Shown here: in pieces, positions 50,413-54,107 of the stretch
Numbering within the stretch: position 1 is the stretch's first letter
How the letters are laid out: each line of letters starts with the position of its first letter
Assembly: GCA_025934375.1 (NCBI GenBank)
Contig: JAICYD010000036.1
Location: 1 to 54,107, forward strand
Source of the DNA: Streptosporangiaceae bacterium
Lineage (GTDB): Bacteria; Actinomycetota; Actinomycetes; Streptosporangiales; Streptosporangiaceae
DNA: 54,107 bases
Direction of reading: 5' to 3'
Translations under genes and position numbers: made by a program
Notes under the pieces: generated by a model
Databases searched by the model: none
Told to the model about the DNA's origin: nothing
The model's input: only the letters and a program-made list of their open reading frames with translations

Positions 50413-51243
50413 GTGAGCGGCACGGTAGTCCCGCGATCGGGACTGGACGCGGAGGGTGACCAGGTCGGAGCGGACTTCCGCCTCGGCGAGCGGACCGGCG
50501 CGTGGAGCGCGCGGCGATATTCCGGCAGCTTCGGGTGCGGCCTGACGCTGTCCGTCATGCTCGCCGTCACGGTATTCGTGCCGTTCCTGCCCTACCCGAG
50601 GCCGGGCGGCGTCATCACCGTCGTCAGCTACCTCGGGCTGCTGGCCCTGATGGCCCTGCTGCTGGCGGTGCCCGGCCGGACGTGGAAGGAGCGGGTGTTC
50701 CTGTACAGCGACGGGATCGCCCAGTTCGGCCGCGACCAGTCCGAGCCAACGGTGGTGCACTGGGCGGACCTGGCCACGATGAGCCTGAAGGTCGTCTCCG
50801 GCTACGAGGGCGACTACCTCGGCTCCTGCATCCTGCGGGACCGGAACGGCAACACGCTGACCGTGGAGAACCGGCTGGGCGACGCCTGCGACCAGGTCAC
50901 CGCCGCCGTCGACCGGCTGCTCGCCTACCGGCTCGCCCCGACCCTGCAGGCCCGCTACGACGCCGGGGAGCCGGTCACCTTCGGCCGGATCAGCGTCGAC
51001 CAAAGCGGCATCAGCTCGCCGGAGGGCGCGGCCGCCAGGCCATGGAGCATCCACTGGCGCGACATCAGCGAGATAGAGATGCTCATGTACGGCCACCGGA
51101 TGTCGATCTCCTACAGCAAGTGGCGCACCCGGAAGGTCTCGCTGGACGGCGCCCCGAACGACTTCCTGGCCCGCTACGTGATCGGGTACGCCGCCTCGCG
51201 CACCGGGGTGCGCATCACGGGCGGGACCAATGCGAACCGGTAG
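50413..51243 (+). CDS. Membrane protein with DUF6585/PH-like architecture
   Basis: A 276-residue protein from GTG 50413, with GGGGAGG about 9 bases upstream. Residues about 48-85 form two close membrane spans (LTLSVMLAVTVFVPFLP and VVSYLGLLALMALLLAV). The cytoplasmic part has two similar halves of about 90 residues, each with a VHWADLATM or IHWRDISEIEML stretch, resembling the PH-like domains of DUF6585 proteins. Function unknown. Its end overlaps the WD40 gene by 14 bases. It is divergent from the helicase. Confidence 0.7.
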   Translation: MSGTVVPRSGLDAEGDQVGADFRLGERTGAWSARRYSGSFGCGLTLSVMLAVTVFVPFLPYPRPGGVITVVSYLGLLALMALLLAVPGRTWKERVFLYSDGIAQFGRDQSEPTVVHWADLATMSLKVVSGYEGDYLGSCILRDRNGNTLTVENRLGDACDQVTAAVDRLLAYRLAPTLQARYDAGEPVTFGRISVDQSGISSPEGAAARPWSIHWRDISEIEMLMYGHRMSISYSKWRTRKVSLDGAPNDFLARYVIGYAASRTGVRITGGTNANR

Positions 51244-52939
51244 CGGATCAACAATCGACCGCCTGGCGGAGGTGCTCGCCCGCGAGGGGACGCTGGCCGC
51301 CGCGCGGGTCGCGCAGATCATCTACCAGCTGGCCGCACAACTGGACACCGCCCGGCAGGCCGGGCGCCCGTACGGCGGCGCGGAGCTGAGCCTGGTCGAG
51401 ATCGAGTCCGTTCCCGGGCGGCCGGACCGGGCGTACATGCCGGACTTCTTGCTGCGCGATCCCGCTGAGATGACTTCCGGGCAACGGGCGCGCAAGGCGC
51501 GGCGGACGCTCGCGGTCCTCGCCGTCCAGCTGCTCACCGGCGCCCCGCTTGACCGGTCCCAGCCGGTATGGGACCAGGTGCTCGCGCACGGGCTCCCGCC
51601 GGCGACCGCCAGCGTGCTGATCGCCGCGCTCGCCGAACAGGCCGACGGCTTCGCCAGCTTCGCCGAGTTCGCCGAGGCGCTGGCGAGGTCGCTCGGCGTG
51701 CCATTGGGGGACCGGCCCGCGGGCGGGCCGGCGCCGTCCCCGGGGACCGCGCGACGCAGGACGATGCGGCTGGAGGCCGTGCGGCTGGGAGCCGCGCGAC
51801 TCGGGGCCGTGCGACCGGGGGCGCGAGCGGGGGCGGTGGTGGCCGCGATCGTGGTCGTCGTGGTCGGGGCCACCACGCTCGGGGCGATAGCCACGCGCCA
51901 CCACCCGGCCGGGCTGTCGCACCCGCCCGCTCCGGCCGGCGCGCCTGACTGGCGCGGCTGGCCGGGTGCCCCGGCGGCCAGCGCGCTGCACCCCGCGCCG
52001 CGCGTCATCGTGCCCGGGCTGTACATCCTGGCCGTGCACGACACGGTGGCGGTCAGTCCCGACGGGACGCGGCTGATCGCCGTCGACAGCTCCGGGATCG
52101 CCATGGCGGTGAACCTGGTGTCCGGCGCGTCCAGCCAGCTGCCCAGCCTGAGCACCGGCATCTCCCCGGACGGGCTGGGCATCGCGGTCGCGGTGAGCCC
52201 GGACCTGGCCACGCTGGCGGGGGCCGGCTCGGCCGGGGTGGAGACGCAGTCGTCGGGCTCGGGCGAGCCCCTCAACGCCCTCACCGTCAGCCTGGGAACC
52301 CGGGCGGGACCGTCGGCGTTCGGGTTCAGCCCGGACGGCAAGACGCTCGCCTTCGGTGACGGCAACGGCGCTATCCACCTGCTGAACCTGGCCTCGGGCC
52401 GGTCAGCCGTCCTGCGGTCCCCGGACGGGGCTGGGCTGGGGGGCGCGACCGCGCTCGCGTTCAGTCCGGACTCCCGCGAGCTCGCCGTGAGCACCGGGAC
52501 CAGCGCGATCTCCCTGTGGAACGTCGCCCGCGGCACGCGGATCACGACGCTGTCCGACCCCGCGCAGGACTGGCTCACCGGGGGAGTGACCACGCTGGCG
52601 TTCGGCGAGAAAGGGGCGTTGCTCGCCGCCGGGGACGGCGACGGCCACGTCTACCTGTGGGATGTCGCCCGGCGGCGGCTCCTGGGCGCGCTGGCGGGCA
52701 GCCCGGCCCAGCAGACGGTGACCACGTTCCAGGTGGCGTTCAGCCCCGACGGGGAGCTGGTCGCCGCCAGCTTCGCCGACGGGACCGTCGGCGTGTGGTC
52801 GGCCGCCACCGGCGGCCGCCTCGCGCTGCTGCCGGGCGGCGCCACGTTCCTCACCGACCCCATCGCGTTCGGCCTGGGCGCGCGGGTGCTGGTGAACGTC
52901 AGCTCGGACGGCGACCTCACGCGGTGGCGGCTGCGCTGA
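51230..52939 (+). CDS. WD40-repeat membrane protein with kinase-remnant-like N-terminus
   Basis: A 569-residue protein. Residues 1-165 are helical and resemble the C-lobe of Ser/Thr kinases (VAQIIYQLAAQLDTARQAGRPY, AVLAVQLLTGAPL, LIAALAEQADGFASFAEFAEAL), but the HRD, DFG and ATP-site motifs are absent. A single span (VVAAIVVVVVGATTLGAI, about 203-220) follows a basic linker. The outer part has WD40-type blades (VAVSPDGTRLIAV, FGFSPDGKTLAFGDGNG, LAFSPDSRELAVSTG, VAFSPDGELVAASFADG). It is coupled to the preceding membrane protein and may sense or scaffold at the membrane. Confidence 0.8.
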   Translation: MRTGSGSTIDRLAEVLAREGTLAAARVAQIIYQLAAQLDTARQAGRPYGGAELSLVEIESVPGRPDRAYMPDFLLRDPAEMTSGQRARKARRTLAVLAVQLLTGAPLDRSQPVWDQVLAHGLPPATASVLIAALAEQADGFASFAEFAEALARSLGVPLGDRPAGGPAPSPGTARRRTMRLEAVRLGAARLGAVRPGARAGAVVAAIVVVVVGATTLGAIATRHHPAGLSHPPAPAGAPDWRGWPGAPAASALHPAPRVIVPGLYILAVHDTVAVSPDGTRLIAVDSSGIAMAVNLVSGASSQLPSLSTGISPDGLGIAVAVSPDLATLAGAGSAGVETQSSGSGEPLNALTVSLGTRAGPSAFGFSPDGKTLAFGDGNGAIHLLNLASGRSAVLRSPDGAGLGGATALAFSPDSRELAVSTGTSAISLWNVARGTRITTLSDPAQDWLTGGVTTLAFGEKGALLAAGDGDGHVYLWDVARRRLLGALAGSPAQQTVTTFQVAFSPDGELVAASFADGTVGVWSAATGGRLALLPGGATFLTDPIAFGLGARVLVNVSSDGDLTRWRLR

Positions 52940-53058
52940 GCGCCTGGCTTGCTCGCGCTCAGTGACGGAAATGGCTAGCCGGCGGCACAGGATGCGGGCC
53001 GTGATCTTCGTGCCGTCGCGCATTGCCGCGGGCCGGCGGGTCAGATACCTTCCGGCCT

Positions 53059-54107
53059 ATGAGTCAGGAGCAGTGCGGCCCCGGCGAGCAGGACCCCGGC
53101 CAGCGGCGCGCGCTCGACGGCGTGCGGGTGCTCGACCTCACCCACCAGGTGGCCGGCCCGTCGGCCACGCTGATGCTCGCCTACCTGGGCGCGGAGGTCG
53201 TCAAGGTCATCGCGCCCGGCAGCCGGGACAGCTACGACGCCATCCCGTTCTACCTCAACAACGCGAGCAAGAAGTCGATCGAGCTGGACCTGAAGTCCGG
53301 TCCCGGCGTCGCCACCGCCCGCGAGCTGGCCAAGCGCGCCGACATCTTCGTGGAGAACTTCAGCCCTGGTGTGATCGAGCGGCTCGGCCTCGGCTGGGAC
53401 GTGCTGTCCGAGCTGAACCCGCGGCTCATCTACGCCCAGGTCAAGGGCTTCGCGGCCGACTCCCCGTGGGGCGCGTTCCCGTGCTTTGACCCGATCGCCC
53501 AGGGGTTCGCCGGCGCGTCCAGCATCACCGGCGAGCCGGACGGGCTGCCGATGAAGCCCGGCCCGGACGTCGGCGACACCGGCACCGGGATGGTCCTCGT
53601 GGGCGGGATCCTGGCCGCTCTGTACCAGCGCGAGCGCGACGGCCTCGGCCAGCGGGTCGAGATCGCGATGACCGACCAGGTCGCCACGTTCATGCGGATT
53701 CACTTCGGCTGGCCGATCGAGCGGCACATGGACACCCCCCGGTTCGGCAACCGGCCCCCGTTCCTGGTGACCACCGCGCCGTCGGACATCTACCCGTGCC
53801 CGCCGTTCGGCCCGAGCGACTACGTGCACATCCACTGCGGCTCCGACCGGCAGTGGGAGCGGATGGCCACCCTCATGAACCGGGAGGACCTGCTCGGCGA
53901 CGAGCGGTTCGCCACCATGGTCAGCCGCGGCGAGCACAAGGCCGAGGTGGACGCGGCCGTCCGCGAGTGGACCGCGACCCTGGACAAGATCGCGGCGATG
54001 AAGGCGCTCGGCGACGCCGGGGTGCCCGCCGGGGCGCTGCGCTCCACCACCGAGGTGCTGACCGATGAGGACATGCGCGAGCGCGGCATCTTCGTCACCG
54101 TCGATGA
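53059..54107 (+). CDS. CoA-transferase family III (CaiB/BaiF), 3' end outside window
   Basis: The first 349 codons of a class III CoA-transferase run off the right edge. The ATG at 53059 has no strong ribosome-binding site. Family features are LDGVRVLDLTHQVAGPSATLML, GAEVVKVIAPGSRDSY, LNNASKKSIELDLKSG, FVENFSPGVIERLGLG and VGDTGTGMVLVGGILAALYQR, whose Asp (about residue 172) matches the catalytic aspartate of formyl-CoA transferase. It moves CoA between organic acids; the substrate is unknown. It is separated from the WD40 gene by 120 bases, including a short hairpin at 52937-52961. Confidence 0.9.
   Translation, partial: MSQEQCGPGEQDPGQRRALDGVRVLDLTHQVAGPSATLMLAYLGAEVVKVIAPGSRDSYDAIPFYLNNASKKSIELDLKSGPGVATARELAKRADIFVENFSPGVIERLGLGWDVLSELNPRLIYAQVKGFAADSPWGAFPCFDPIAQGFAGASSITGEPDGLPMKPGPDVGDTGTGMVLVGGILAALYQRERDGLGQRVEIAMTDQVATFMRIHFGWPIERHMDTPRFGNRPPFLVTTAPSDIYPCPPFGPSDYVHIHCGSDRQWERMATLMNREDLLGDERFATMVSRGEHKAEVDAAVREWTATLDKIAAMKALGDAGVPAGALRSTTEVLTDEDMRERGIFVTVD

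Overview
The window is high-GC DNA from an actinomycete. The evidence is strong third-position G/C, many GTG starts, an F420-type luciferase-like oxidoreductase, DUF222-type HNH and DUF5753/DUF397 genes, several ECF sigma factors and a LuxR-type ATPase regulator. A Streptosporangiales-like host is plausible, but the sequence alone cannot fix the genus. No tRNA, rRNA, CRISPR array, transposase or phage gene was recognised.

Bases 1-15968 form a plus-strand block around methyl and one-carbon metabolism. It holds a UGSC-associated-type protein (5' end outside the window), an SDR dehydrogenase, a MetE C-domain protein, a five-gene peptide-type ABC importer, an F420-type oxidoreductase, a MetV-like Cys-rich protein, MetF, a SAM-methyltransferase-like protein, a second short 'core' MetE and SAM synthetase (metK). 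Two nearly identical inverted repeats (3298-3313 and 10538-10553) precede the importer and the metV/metF run, suggesting one regulator. Bases 16606-21686 hold a complete branched-chain-amino-acid-type ABC importer behind a 637-base leader with a terminator hairpin and a LacI-like palindrome.

Bases 21818-36143 are accessory and partly decayed. They include an ECF42/YCII pair, an unlisted 42-residue minus-strand gene with its own terminator, a DUF222 HNH gene, an HTH-less DUF5753 gene with DUF397, two paralogous ECF sigma genes, two secreted proteins, a large LuxR regulator and a frameshifted ferritin-like gene. The stretch 34564-35490 is a decayed copy of the HNH-DUF5753-sigma block at 25144-29160.

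Bases 36106-46948 are mostly minus-strand single genes: a leaderless-looking phospholipase C-type protein with pentapeptide repeats, TrmO, a broken RidA gene, a GGDEF-EAL protein behind a coupled 17-residue leader ORF, a SnoaL-like protein, a GNAT, a frameshifted DUF574 methyltransferase and a TIGR00027-type methyltransferase. Between them, on the plus strand, lies an ornithine-cyclodeaminase-like gene followed by an aromatic-ammonia-lyase homologue whose MIO-forming triad is Met-Ala-Gly instead of Ala-Ser-Gly. Bases 47070-52939 carry a 1048-residue SF2 helicase with a hydrophobic C-terminal segment, a membrane protein and a WD40 protein with a kinase-remnant-like N-terminus. A class III CoA-transferase runs off the right edge.

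The strongest leads are the MIO-less lyase/cyclodeaminase pair, the methyl-metabolism cluster with its shared operator-like repeat, and the segmental duplication.
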